Source: LC029 sp036676475
GTDB lineage: Bacteria; Bacillota; Bacilli; Aneurinibacillales; RAOX-1
Assembly: GCA_036676475.1 (NCBI GenBank)
Contig: JAKFCU010000029.1
Location: 1 to 64,000, forward strand
DNA length: 64,000 nucleotides
Direction: 5' to 3'
Numbering within the stretch: position 1 is the stretch's first letter; every line of letters begins with the position of its first letter. Shown here in pieces: positions 35,111 to 43,779 of this stretch. The position numbers and the translations under genes are program-made. The notes below the pieces were generated by a model. That model ran no database searches. It was not told the origin of the DNA and saw only the letters and a program-made list of their open reading frames with translations.

Positions 35111-35578
35111 CTATTGTTTTAACAAATTATTTAGACCATCAATTAATTTCGTAACTTCTCCGATTCCATCAAATACTGGTGAAAATGCTTGTTTTAAAGC
35201 ATCTAGTTGTAAGCTTCCGCCTTCTAAAGCAGCAATCGATTCATCTAAAACAGGTTCTAATACACCATTAAAATCTATAATTTGATTGTGAATATCCTCG
35301 GCAGCTTGAATAGATGGAGGTGTTAATTCATTAAAATGAGTCAACGCTTCTTTTTGTTTTTTCATCGCATCCAATAGTGCTTTTTGGTTTTCTTCTGAAA
35401 AATCGGCACTTCCTACAATGGTTTGTGTTTCGCTAATAAAACTGGATGTTTGTTGAACGTAATCAATAGCTTGTTTCGGATACTGAACAGCATCGGTTAC
35501 GCCAGATATAGTCGAACATCCAGATAACGAAATAACAGATAGTGCCAGAACAAACCATTTTAAAACTTGTTTCATCAT
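35111..35578 (-). CDS. DUF6376-type lipoprotein
   Basis: 155 residues with lipoprotein signal and lipobox (MKQVLKWFVLALSVISLSGC). The mature part is helical: DYVQQTSSFISETQTIVGSA and ENQKALLDAMKKQKEALTHF, matching the DUF6376 Bacillales lipoproteins I know. GGAGTGAT ribosome site. Transcribed alone. Function unknown. Confidence 0.75.
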   Translation of the reverse strand: MMKQVLKWFVLALSVISLSGCSTISGVTDAVQYPKQAIDYVQQTSSFISETQTIVGSADFSEENQKALLDAMKKQKEALTHFNELTPPSIQAAEDIHNQIIDFNGVLEPVLDESIAALEGGSLQLDALKQAFSPVFDGIGEVTKLIDGLNNLLKQ

Positions 35579-35836
35579 TGTATCACTCCTATTTTTTTTG
35601 TTTTTTATACATTTTAACCCGATACTAAAACAAATGATAGATTATTGTACTTCCATGGAAACGCCAAGCGACGCGTAGTAGTAAGGAACAGCCAATTCCT
35701 AAATAACACAAAATAAAAAACGGGCTTTAGAATGACCTTAACCCGTTTTATAATATAACCTTTATGGGCCTTATTAGAGTTTAAGTTAACTTTATGTGTT
35801 AGGATCTCAAGATCTGAACCTGTCAAAAAATATGAA

Positions 35837-35911
35837 TGGCTGACCCGAATGGATTCAAACCAGGGCATGACGGAGTCAAAGTCTGTTACCTTACCGCTTG
35901 GCTACTGGCCA
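35837..35911 (-). pseudogene. Degenerate tRNA-Gln(TTG)
   Basis: Anticodon loop CTTTGAC gives TTG and CCA is encoded, but acceptor (A6-G67), anticodon stem (A29-C41) and T-stem each have mismatches. A stand-alone decayed copy beside the element's left end. Confidence 0.65.
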
Positions 35912-35979
35912 ATGGATTTAAATTTTACCCAATGCCCTTGAAGTTATTCATGGGCATTGCTTAGTTTTCTCGAAAATAA

Positions 35980-36015
35980 AAACAAGCAGAAGACCTTTAG
36001 GTTTCCTGCTTGTTT
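35980..36015 (-). terminator. Terminator next to the left attachment repeat
   Basis: AAACAAGCAG / CTGCTTGTTT stem with internal GACC/GGTT pairing. It lies just downstream of a possible integrase tail (36044-36100). Confidence 0.6.
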
Positions 36016-36043
36016 CAGTTATGTTCAATTAAGTTAAGTACTT

Positions 36044-36100
36044 TTACGTAGTGTTTGTCCCCAATTTGTCCCCAATCGGGGTGTTCACTGGGTTTGAATG
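36044..36100 (-). pseudogene. Possible integrase C-terminal tail
   Basis: The minus strand reads HSNPVNTPIGDKLGTNTT-stop, with an IGDKLGT end often seen at the C-terminus of Firmicutes phage integrases. It sits against the left attachment repeat and is followed by a terminator. The rest of the gene is absent. This could be left by an earlier element in the same tRNA. Confidence 0.35.
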
Positions 36101-36146
36101 GCGGCCCCGAGATGACTCGAACATCCGACTCACAGTTTAGGAAACT
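36098..36146. other. Left attachment site (attL) of the 18-kb element
   Basis: 49 bases identical to 54151-54199, the 3' part of tRNA-Arg(CCT). Here only the partial tRNA is present, so this is the duplicated core left by site-specific integration. Confidence 0.9.
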
Positions 36147-36375
36147 CGTTAGTCAGCGGTAAAGTCGGATAAATGGCGGTATATCAACGATCTGCTTACG
36201 TTTGCCTATACGGTGGACAACGTTTACTCTGGCAGTCTCGATTTTATAGTTCACACAGTCCATTATGCACAATTTGTCGCTAGATTTAAACGTATAAACA
36301 GTTAACAATTTATTCACCGTTACTCCTTACGATTATTGTATAATTATGGTATTAATTCCGTAAGGATGTGTCGCC

Positions 36376-36594
36376 ATGTTAGACGAACATTTCCCTATGT
36401 TCTTTAAACCGTGCAAGAGTCGTGAGGATGTCGCTATGGTTTACATTAAGTTAGCAGCGGATATATCCCGTTATCCTGGGACAGATGAGGAGAAGGCGCA
36501 TATTTTAGCGATAATGGACGAGGTATCGGAGGACTTCGAGGACTTGCCGTATGAAACGGACTTTCTCGATTACGTAAAGGACAATGCGCATTAG
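36376..36594 (+). CDS. Small acidic hypothetical protein
   Basis: 72 residues, MLDEHFPMFFKPCKSREDVA then VYIKLAADISRYPGTDEEKA and a DEVSEDFEDLPYETDFLDYV tail. AAGGATG ribosome site. First gene inside the element's left end. Helical and strongly acidic; function unknown. Confidence 0.55.
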   Translation: MLDEHFPMFFKPCKSREDVAMVYIKLAADISRYPGTDEEKAHILAIMDEVSEDFEDLPYETDFLDYVKDNAH

Positions 36595-36674
36595 ATAAAA
36601 ATAAGGCCCTCTTAAACGGAATATTCCCGTCTAAAGGGCTTTTAGCGTTTATGTTTTTTAACACGATTATTTTC

Positions 36675-37442
36675 CTAAGTTATTTTCGACTGCAATGCTT
36701 CAGAAAGTTGACTTCTCTCCATATTGTCCTCTTGATCTTGAAAGCCAGGAGTCTCGGATTCCAATTTTGCAATAAATATGATCTTTTCAATTTGAAGGTA
36801 ATTAATCAATATTTCGTGGTCAGGATATTTATCATTGTTTAAAATCTTCACCACATAGTCACCTCTTTTAGTGATTGAAGTTAATATAACGTCTAATTGT
36901 TCACCACTAACTAGATAAAATGAAAAGTAATAAACTTCATTCGGTGTCTTAATTTTAACGAGTAAAATATGATAAATCATATAAAGAAACAACCCTATTA
37001 ACAAAATAAGCATAATAAAACCTATAAAATTAGGTACCGTTAAATTTATTCTTATTTCATTATATAACTGAATTAACAGGGTTATTAATAATATGGTTAC
37101 AATTAATACAAACCCTGTAATGAAATATTCAGGCAGATTTACCGCTATACCTTTTTTTGCCATTCTCACTGCTTTTTTCTTAACTGTCACATTCACTATA
37201 AAGAACAGCAAGAACAGAAACCCTACCGGTATTAAATAAGATATACTTCCGAAATACTTATTAAGATAAAAAGCAGCTAAAAAACAACAACAAGAGACAA
37301 GCATAAATGCAATAAAAAACAAGACAGTCTTTTTTCTGTTCATCCTAATCTTGTTTTCAATTTTTTCCATTACACTTACATCGATATCCATCATATTAAA
37401 TAATTGAGGAATAGCTGGTATTAACTTTGATAAATCAATCAT
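36675..37442 (-). CDS. Multi-span membrane protein of unknown function
   Basis: 255 residues from ATG 37442 (GAAGGAAAAAG ribosome site; the longer frame lacks one). Four membrane helices at about 38-60, 68-88, 104-128 and 138-160, then a cytoplasmic C-terminal domain (YYFSFYLVSGEQLDVILTSI, KYPDHEILINYLQIEKIIFI). Element cargo at the left end. Family not recognised. Confidence 0.6.
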   Translation of the reverse strand: MIDLSKLIPAIPQLFNMMDIDVSVMEKIENKIRMNRKKTVLFFIAFMLVSCCCFLAAFYLNKYFGSISYLIPVGFLFLLFFIVNVTVKKKAVRMAKKGIAVNLPEYFITGFVLIVTILLITLLIQLYNEIRINLTVPNFIGFIMLILLIGLFLYMIYHILLVKIKTPNEVYYFSFYLVSGEQLDVILTSITKRGDYVVKILNNDKYPDHEILINYLQIEKIIFIAKLESETPGFQDQEDNMERSQLSEALQSKIT

Positions 37443-37556
37443 CTTTTTCCTTCTTTCTGCGTTAATGACTATCTTAAATATATCGGTCAAGATTAGCATT
37501 TGGTTTAAAATAAATAAAGCCCTTCTAACGGATATCAATTCCACTAAGAGGGCTTT

Positions 37557-37800
37557 TTAAAATTCGTATATTAATGGTCGTGAGTGTCTTCTTAATATAA
37601 CCGCTAATTGGTTTATTGACAGCCTCTTCTTTGCAGAAGCCATCGCTATATTATAGAGAAGTCCATCGCATAACATCAAACAATATCTATTAAATTCCAA
37701 TAAGTTAGCAGCACAACCGTATTCGGTTCGCTTATTGCCATCATTAAATATACTGGTTCGTTGAGAATCCATACATATAAACGGCAATTTTCCAAAACAG
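37557..37800 (-). pseudogene. Doc/Fic-type toxin C-terminal remnant
   Basis: The frame contains SIFNDGNKRTEYGCAANLLE then FNRYCLMLCDGLLYNIAMAS and LAVILRRHSRP. The FNDGNKRT motif and the final helices match the death-on-curing (Doc) toxin family. The N-terminal half is missing and replaced by phage-like sequence in other frames. Confidence 0.6.
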
Positions 37801-37839
37801 CCCTGAATAACTTTCCTCGCCAAAAACGATTTGGAAATC

Positions 37840-37965
37840 CACGCTCCTTGACGCCAGCTGCCACAACCATCGACAGTAATGGCGCAAACTGGCTTGACAT
37901 CCCTGCTTGCTTTACTACGCCGACAATCGTAGCGACCACGGCAGCCAGCGTTAGAATATCCTATC
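37840..37965 (-). pseudogene. Phage holin-like fragment without start
   Basis: A frame reads DILTLAAVVATIVGVVKQAG then MSSQFAPLLSMVVAAGV, the pattern of small Firmicutes phage holins. The codon before Asp is TAG where ATG would be expected, so the start is lost. It is fused upstream of the Doc remnant. Confidence 0.5.
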
Positions 37966-38201
37966 ACATTACGAATTACGTTCATATTATATCGCAAAAA
38001 ATGGATTAATACCCGAGGTAAATTTACATATTACGATGTTATTGCAGGTGTCGGAGGGCTAATCGAATGGGCCTGTCGAGGAATATACTCACCATTCGAG
38101 GCTGTTTTTTTAGTAATCCAAATTACAAAATAAAGGATAATAATAGAAAATACCGAATAATTAAGGTTAGGAAAATACATATAAATAAGGAGGAATACCT
38201 A

Positions 38202-38729
38202 ATGGGCCTTGTTGATTCATTGAGCAATGCTAATATAAATTTGCAAAATTTATTGGATGAACTTGAAAAAGTAAAAGAACAACTTCATGAACAACTTTTT
38301 ACAACAACTGGTATGTACGAAGAGGAAGAAGTGTTTAACTACGGAGATCCATATTTAAGTGATTCTCATTTAGACGATCTTGTACGAGTCATCGAAACGT
38401 TCGAAGAGGAAATAAACGAATTAGAAGAAGATTTACCTAGCCGTATTTTTGATTTGTTTGATTTCACCGCGCTTAATGAGATCAAAGAAGTATGTGATTA
38501 TGGAGGGAATTTGCGTGAGTTGTCCACTTTCAATCCTGAATTAATTGAAGATAAACACACCGAAACCGCCCACAATGAAGATCTAAGTGATGCGGTGAAC
38601 GATGCAGCTCAAGAAATAGCCGAAGAAAAAGAGAGATTGGCCGAGAAGACAGAAAATGATGCTAGATCAATGTTTGAGAACATTGATAAGCTTGCCAACT
38701 CTATTCAAGCTATGATTGACGAGCTCTAA
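38202..38729 (+). CDS. Coiled-coil acidic protein
   Basis: 175 residues from ATG 38202, chosen for the GGAGG just upstream. Long heptad-like segments (LQNLLDELEKVKEQLHEQLF and DDLVRVIETFEEEINELEED) and an Ala/Glu-rich C-terminus (DAAQEIAEEKERLAEKTEND). No enzymatic motif. Possibly a structural or scaffold-like element protein; unknown. Confidence 0.6.
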   Translation: MGLVDSLSNANINLQNLLDELEKVKEQLHEQLFTTTGMYEEEEVFNYGDPYLSDSHLDDLVRVIETFEEEINELEEDLPSRIFDLFDFTALNEIKEVCDYGGNLRELSTFNPELIEDKHTETAHNEDLSDAVNDAAQEIAEEKERLAEKTENDARSMFENIDKLANSIQAMIDEL

Positions 38730-38766
38730 TTAATTTTAAAGCCGATAACTATAAAAGGGCTATCGG

Positions 38767-38943
38767 CTATTTTTTGTTCTTCGCATAAATCCTCCGCTTG
38801 CACCTGGCGCATATATAAGCCCACTCTAACGTTTCATGATCGACAATGAGCCAGCGGCCTTTCATCTCCGTCTTACATTCGCATAGCTGCATCGCATCTA
38901 ATTCCCGCTTAATCTTCGTGACTTCCCACCAACGTTCAGCCAT
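38767..38943 (-). CDS. Small zinc-ribbon protein
   Basis: 58 residues with CECKTEM and ICARCKRR, a CxC...CxxC four-cysteine pattern that should bind zinc. Start at ATG 38943 after GGAGGT. It converges with the 38202 gene. Probably a small nucleic-acid- or protein-binding accessory factor. Confidence 0.55.
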   Translation of the reverse strand: MAERWWEVTKIKRELDAMQLCECKTEMKGRWLIVDHETLEWAYICARCKRRIYAKNKK

Positions 38944-39100
38944 CGTGATACCTCCGATCATATACGAATATTTGTTCGTATTATATCACAGATTCAGCTT
39001 GCGTTCATGTAACTGGAAAGTTTTTCTTGAAATAGATAGACCTCCGTAATACACTTAATTTGACATAATGAGAATTGAGCAAATTAAGGAGGCGCTATAA

Positions 39101-39643
39101 ATGGATTTAACGCAGCCCATTAGAGATAAAGCCAAAATTGCAGAAATGAAAAACGCCCTTAAAGAAGGACGCGATCAATTATTCTTTATATTCTCTGTGT
39201 TTTCTGGATTAAGGGTAGGCGATATTATTACGCTCAAAGTAGGCGATGTGAGAGGAAATAAAGAAATTACCTTGAAGGAAACAAAGACACGAAAAGCGAA
39301 GGTGCTGACATTCAATAAGGCAATTATCGAAGCGATTAAGGAGCATGTTCCTGCCGACGCAGTTGACAGTGATTACTTGTTTCCATCACGCAAAGGCGGT
39401 CATATCACACGCCAACAAGCCTGGAATATCTTGAAAAAAGCATCGGAAGCAGTCGGGATCAAGAATCTTGGCATCCACGGTTTGCGTAAAACGTTCGGAT
39501 ATCATGCGTATCAATCAGGCGTAGACTTACCGTTGCTGATGTCGATCTTCAACCATTCGAGCCAGGCCGTCACCTTGCGTTATATCGGCATACTACAGGA
39601 CGATATCGCGGAAGTTTATCACAATTTGGATCTCGGAATATAA
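39101..39643 (+). CDS. Catalytic-domain-only tyrosine recombinase
   Basis: 180 residues. All catalytic residues are visible: R in SGLRVGD (about 38), K in TKTRKAK, HGLRKT (about 128-133), NHSS and Tyr in RYIG. The N-terminal core-binding domain of ordinary integrases is missing. Strong AAGGAGGCGC ribosome site. This is a second recombinase besides the integrase at 52928. It may resolve dimers or assist excision. Confidence 0.8.
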   Translation: MDLTQPIRDKAKIAEMKNALKEGRDQLFFIFSVFSGLRVGDIITLKVGDVRGNKEITLKETKTRKAKVLTFNKAIIEAIKEHVPADAVDSDYLFPSRKGGHITRQQAWNILKKASEAVGIKNLGIHGLRKTFGYHAYQSGVDLPLLMSIFNHSSQAVTLRYIGILQDDIAEVYHNLDLGI

Positions 39644-40360
39644 CCGTTTAATGCTAGGCGGTTTTTCTTATGCCGGCAGACCCCGAGTTTTAAAAATTTC
39701 TCGCGAAAATTTTACGGATTGCGAATAGACTTCGAAAGGCTTCGCTTGGGTCAGCGTTTTGAATCCTGCGAGAAAGTTTCGCGGGCTTGAGCGATTGATT
39801 TTAGACCCCCGGCCTCACCATAACGCCCAAGACCCCAAGTTCTGAAAATAGCGCGTAAGGTGTGACTGACTGATGAACGGCTTGAGGCCGGTACGCTTGG
39901 GAGGAACGTTTATTCATTCATCGATACGCATAATTGACAAAAGTTCATTGTGTCAAATTCGATACAACCGCTATCGTTAACCGTTGATATGACGCCATTC
40001 TCAAACGGTCCATAACTGGATCGAATACACTCCGCTTTATGCAGTCGCTTCAACCCGTATTCCTACGTTGCCTATGCAGCGCTATACATGCATAGAATTG
40101 TGCATAGACCCCCGAAGTTTTTGACCCCTCGTCCGTCCGGAGCCTGCAGCGGATGTAAATGGCAAAACTAAAGAAAACTAAAACCCCCGATGTCGGTGAA
40201 ATCGGAACTATTCGGAACCCCTCGAACGCTAAAAAATTCGCAAAATGTTAACAAATGTAAACTGAAATTATAGCGTAAGTTTACATATATACCAACGCTT
40301 CAGCGCTATTTCCCGTCACTTTCACATACTGCAACATTCGGAAATCCATCGATGTTCCGA
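39644..40360. other. Non-coding stretch with repeated GACCCC motifs
   Basis: About 700 bases without a supported gene. GACCCC(C) occurs five times on the same strand (39679, 39804, 39831, 40107, 40123), three of them followed by GAGTTTT, AAGTTCT or CGAAGTTTTT. It adjoins the small-terminase-like gene, so it may hold the packaging (cos/pac) or replication signals of the element. Confidence 0.45.
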
Positions 40361-40696
40361 TTACGGTATCATATCCGTTGCACTCATGATCTTCTCTACC
40401 GCTTTCATGTCGCCACTAAGCGCAGCCGCTGACAATGATACGCCCTTATACCCCTTCATCCTCTCGTTAACCTTACGCCTGATCTCCTTCTCTAGCGCCT
40501 TCATGAAGTCCTTACGCTGCATCCATTTCCACAGCATCATGCGGCTGATACCGAGCTTCTTGGCGATCTGTTCCCGAGTCAACCGTCCCTTTCCTTCTGA
40601 CAGCATATCGATAGCACGGTATTGCTTATCGGTCAGCGGTTCTTTTCCTGGCGGACGACCAACCTTCGGCTTCTTCCGTTGCGCCAAGGTTATCAC
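40361..40696 (-). CDS. phBC6A51-like HTH / small-terminase-like protein
   Basis: 111 residues. Basic N-terminus (RKKPKVGRPPGKEPLTDKQY), a helix-turn-helix (LTREQIAKKLGISRMMLWKW) and a helical C-terminus (SLSAAALSGDMKAVEKIMSA). This layout is that of phBC6A51-type phage proteins, often annotated as small terminase subunits that choose the DNA to package. No large terminase is encoded beside it. It could also be a plain regulator. Confidence 0.6.
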   Translation of the reverse strand: MITLAQRKKPKVGRPPGKEPLTDKQYRAIDMLSEGKGRLTREQIAKKLGISRMMLWKWMQRKDFMKALEKEIRRKVNERMKGYKGVSLSAAALSGDMKAVEKIMSATDMIP

Positions 40697-40702
40697 CTCT
40701 CG

Positions 40703-40735
40703 TAAAAATAAAAAAGCCCTAATTTATAGGGATTT
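40703..40735 (-). terminator. Terminator of the 40911/40734 gene pair
   Basis: CCCTATAAATTAGGG with closing AAATC/GGCTT pairings, followed on the minus strand by six or more T. Confidence 0.65.
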
Positions 40736-40898
40736 ATTTTACAATAATTGGACTCTTATGTTTTCCTAATACTGCGATACGATTATCAGAGATTACCTGT
40801 TTTATACCACGACCCTGATGTTGTATAGGCTTTTTATCATTTGCTTTTTTTATCATGTTGTTTATATAGATTTCAGTTTCCTTTACAATGTCTGGCAT
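40734..40898 (-). CDS. 54-residue peptide downstream of a membrane protein
   Basis: MPDIVKETEIYINNMIKKAN then DKKPIQHQGRGIKQVISDNR and IAVLGKHKSPIIVK. Very strong AGGAGGAGAT ribosome site, 13 bases after the stop of the 40911 gene. It ends at a terminator. Paired with the 344-residue membrane protein; function unknown. Confidence 0.6.
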   Translation of the reverse strand: MPDIVKETEIYINNMIKKANDKKPIQHQGRGIKQVISDNRIAVLGKHKSPIIVK

Positions 40899-40910
40899 AA
40901 ACATCTCCTC

Positions 40911-41945
40911 CTATCTAAGATTATTATACTCTTTTTCAAAAGTTTCGTGAAGCATGTTCTCAAATGTCTCAACAAAGCTTTCCATCTGTGCTTCAGAATC
41001 CTCATTTAACAAAAACGGATCTAATGTAATAAGAATAATATGCTTTACATTTCTTAATACAACTGGATTAGTGATATACTGCCTACCTTCTTTAGTCCCT
41101 TTTCCGTCATAATAAAAAGTATAGAAGCTATTAAGTAATATTCCTCGAAATATCCCTACTCGTTTTTGTTCTTTAAGCAAAGCCTCAAGCTTGTCCATCT
41201 TCCGATTATCAATAATGATATCAAGTACACCCGGATAATATCGTTTCAGTAATGAATACGCATCAACTAACATTGCATAATAAAAAGCATCTTGTTCATT
41301 TAATGCTCGAATAGGCTTATTATTTAAATAATCTACCTGAGATAAGATAAACGTTATTATCGGACCGGCCTTATTAGGATCTTTAACAAAATCCTCTATT
41401 GCCCTAGTATATGTTTTATAAATATCTTTATTTAGGTAATAGTAACGTTGCATTATCCCGTTTAGGTCCTGTCGTTCCTTAACATACCCATCAACGTAGT
41501 TCACTTTACAAACCAATGTATTCTTTTGTGAAAGTTCTTCATACTTGTAAACTTGAACAGCTAAAACTGAATCATGTTTTTTACAGAATCTCTCCATAAT
41601 TAGTGCTAGATTTTTTTGCATATCAAAATACTGTAACTCATCGTATAACCCTAGCAATGTTCTAGCTTTGTCTTTCTCGCTTTGCTCGTATTTATCTTTA
41701 GCCTCACCGTGTTGGCGATAAATGATCGCTGTTAAGAAACCTAATACCCCCATCATCAGTAAAAAATAGATAAAATGTATTTCAGCGTTCAGTATTTTCT
41801 GTAGAAAAATATATAAAGCACTATCTTTAGAATCGTTTTCAACCCAAAGATCAAGTAAAAGCGGAAACACGTATACTGCTAAAGTAACCCCTGCTGAAAT
41901 TGCTAATAATTTAAAGAAATCTAACAATCTATACCAACGCGTCAA
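40911..41945 (-). CDS. Two-helix membrane protein with large cytoplasmic domain
   Basis: 344 residues. Membrane helices at about 10-33 and 52-75, a short coiled coil (EAKDKYEQSEKDKARTLLGL), then about 260 cytosolic residues with LQYFDMQKNLALIMERFCKK and MLVDAYSLLKRYYPGVLDII. No known catalytic motif is seen. It is AT-richer than its neighbours and sits in a typical cargo position between the tail genes and the terminase-like gene. Together with the 54-residue peptide it may be a phage-resistance or superinfection cassette; that is a guess from context. Confidence 0.6.
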   Translation of the reverse strand: MTRWYRLLDFFKLLAISAGVTLAVYVFPLLLDLWVENDSKDSALYIFLQKILNAEIHFIYFLLMMGVLGFLTAIIYRQHGEAKDKYEQSEKDKARTLLGLYDELQYFDMQKNLALIMERFCKKHDSVLAVQVYKYEELSQKNTLVCKVNYVDGYVKERQDLNGIMQRYYYLNKDIYKTYTRAIEDFVKDPNKAGPIITFILSQVDYLNNKPIRALNEQDAFYYAMLVDAYSLLKRYYPGVLDIIIDNRKMDKLEALLKEQKRVGIFRGILLNSFYTFYYDGKGTKEGRQYITNPVVLRNVKHIILITLDPFLLNEDSEAQMESFVETFENMLHETFEKEYNNLR

Positions 41946-42045
41946 TTTACTTCCTCCCAGTATTTAGAACTACAAATCCATTATACACAGAAAGAAGTAA
42001 ACAGGTAATTTATGTTTAGAATTAAAAGAGCCGCCGAAGCCCTCC

Positions 42046-43635
42046 TTACGCCATTAATGAACCGGCTTGTTTTATCTTTCGAGCCATCTTACCCATCAGC
42101 TGTTCAACGTAACGGTCAGCGCTGTTCCCGTCGATACTTCCGTGAAGATGGAGGTCACCCACGTTAACCGTTATGGACTTACCGCCACCCTTACTATATT
42201 CACGGTTCTCTGCTGCGGTCATTACCCGCTCACCCTTATGCAAATTAGCAACGTAATTATTATTGGGTATATATGAGATTCCGTTATAATGGCTTCCGTC
42301 TACCTTCGGAGCCTTACCTTCGAGATTACGGTCAACCCAGCCGGCAAGGCCGTCCCTCGCCCCGGATAACTGCTTACCGATAGAATCAACGATTCCTGGC
42401 ATACTGTTTAAGGCGGCCGATCCCATGGAAGCGGCTAATTTTACGCCTAGTTCGCCGCCTGCTCTCGCTATAACGTCAGCATGATCGATCAGATATTTAC
42501 CGATGTCATTTAGAACGAATGAGGTCATATTTGCCACTTGAGTCGATCCAGTCGATTCAAACCAACGCATAAACCGCGTCCATAAGTCCTCGATAACAAA
42601 TTCGAGCTTACCCTTAACGGTTAACTTCTGGAATGCAGGATTATCGATATAAGTCTGCTGAATGTAGCTTGCAACGTCTCTGGCTGCGCTGACAATGCCA
42701 CGGAATCCACTCGCTACTGCAACGGCAGTTGAGTTCTTAAAGTTCTTGAAGCCCTGTCCATCAAACCATTTATTGATATCGATAAGGACTGGCTTCAGTT
42801 CTTTCAAACTTTCCGTACCGATATCCGTTAAAGCTACGTCCATCTTCTCTTTAATCTGATTCCACTGAGCCACGGCCGAAGCTCCGATTCTCTTGATGTA
42901 GTCATCGGTTATCCGCATTTTGTTCAGTAGCTTATCAAGGGCTTTAATCTGATCTTCGAATTTTAATTGTTTGATTTGATTTAAAGCTTTCCGATCCAGA
43001 CCAAAACGCTCTATAAGAGAAACGGCATCCTGAGAAGTTCCCATCTCACGCAAACTGAACACCGCATCGTCCACTCCGCGTTCGGGAGCCCATGCCATTA
43101 ATTTCTCGACCACTTTCCATGTATTACCCAACGTTTTTAAATCTCGTGTCATGCCTAAAAGGGACTTTGAGTTATCAAACATTTGATTAGAATTAAGCAA
43201 AGGAGAATCAACGGCCATTTTCCGCAGACTTTCCATGTAGGCTTTCGCTTTCTGCTGATTACCGAACATGGAATCAATCTGCATCACACTGAGTTCATTG
43301 TTAGCGGCACTACCGATAGTCCGGTCAAACAATTGCTTTGCAGCGTAGGCTCCACCGATAGCGGCCGCGAGTCCAACGAATTGACCTCTTAGCCCGCCGA
43401 TCATAGAAGTGGTACCGGCTGCGCCCTTTGACATCGTTGCAAAAGCACGCTCTGCTTTCGCTGACATCTTGGTAATCCCGCCTGTAGCGGATGCGGACGC
43501 TTTGTTCGTCATATTAAGTGATCTACTCATTTGATCGGTAGTTCTTTTCATCCGTTCAGCGGCTTGTGTTGCCAATTTCATCGGCCTACTGAACTTATCC
43601 TGCAAGCGAAGGACTGCCGTGAGATCGTAAGCCAT
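42046..43635 (-). CDS. Short phage tail tape measure protein
   Basis: 529 residues. The N-terminus is a typical tape measure start (YDLTAVLRLQDKFSRPMKLA), with Ala/Gly-rich hydrophobic stretch GQFVGLAAAIGGAYAAKQLF, a helical middle (ALNQIKQLKFEDQIKALDKL, AVAQWNQIKEKMDVALTDIG) and the NLHKGERVMTAAENREYSKG C-terminal segment common in these proteins. Tape measure length sets tail length, so a tail of roughly 80 nm would be expected. The start overlaps the stop of the 43635 small gene by one base. No sheath, tube or baseplate genes follow. Confidence 0.8.
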   Translation of the reverse strand: MAYDLTAVLRLQDKFSRPMKLATQAAERMKRTTDQMSRSLNMTNKASASATGGITKMSAKAERAFATMSKGAAGTTSMIGGLRGQFVGLAAAIGGAYAAKQLFDRTIGSAANNELSVMQIDSMFGNQQKAKAYMESLRKMAVDSPLLNSNQMFDNSKSLLGMTRDLKTLGNTWKVVEKLMAWAPERGVDDAVFSLREMGTSQDAVSLIERFGLDRKALNQIKQLKFEDQIKALDKLLNKMRITDDYIKRIGASAVAQWNQIKEKMDVALTDIGTESLKELKPVLIDINKWFDGQGFKNFKNSTAVAVASGFRGIVSAARDVASYIQQTYIDNPAFQKLTVKGKLEFVIEDLWTRFMRWFESTGSTQVANMTSFVLNDIGKYLIDHADVIARAGGELGVKLAASMGSAALNSMPGIVDSIGKQLSGARDGLAGWVDRNLEGKAPKVDGSHYNGISYIPNNNYVANLHKGERVMTAAENREYSKGGGKSITVNVGDLHLHGSIDGNSADRYVEQLMGKMARKIKQAGSLMA

Positions 43636-43778
43636 CAGCTATCACCCTTCCTATTCGCAAACCGGCGGAACTTCTCGGCTTCTTCAATCAATTTCCTTAA
43701 CTTCTCGCTTGATTCTGCCGCTCGTCTCATCGGTTCCGAAAACTTATTGATTCGGTCAATCCAACGGCCATGCTTCAT
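43635..43778 (-). CDS. 47-residue basic protein between chaperone and tape measure
   Basis: MKHGRWIDRINKFSEPMRRA then AESSEKLRKLIEEAEKFRRF and ANRKGDS. GGGAGTGG ribosome site; start overlaps the GT frame end and stop overlaps the tape measure ATG (TGATG). Helical and basic. Probably belongs to the tail operon. Confidence 0.6.
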   Translation of the reverse strand: MKHGRWIDRINKFSEPMRRAAESSEKLRKLIEEAEKFRRFANRKGDS

Positions 43779-43779
43779 A

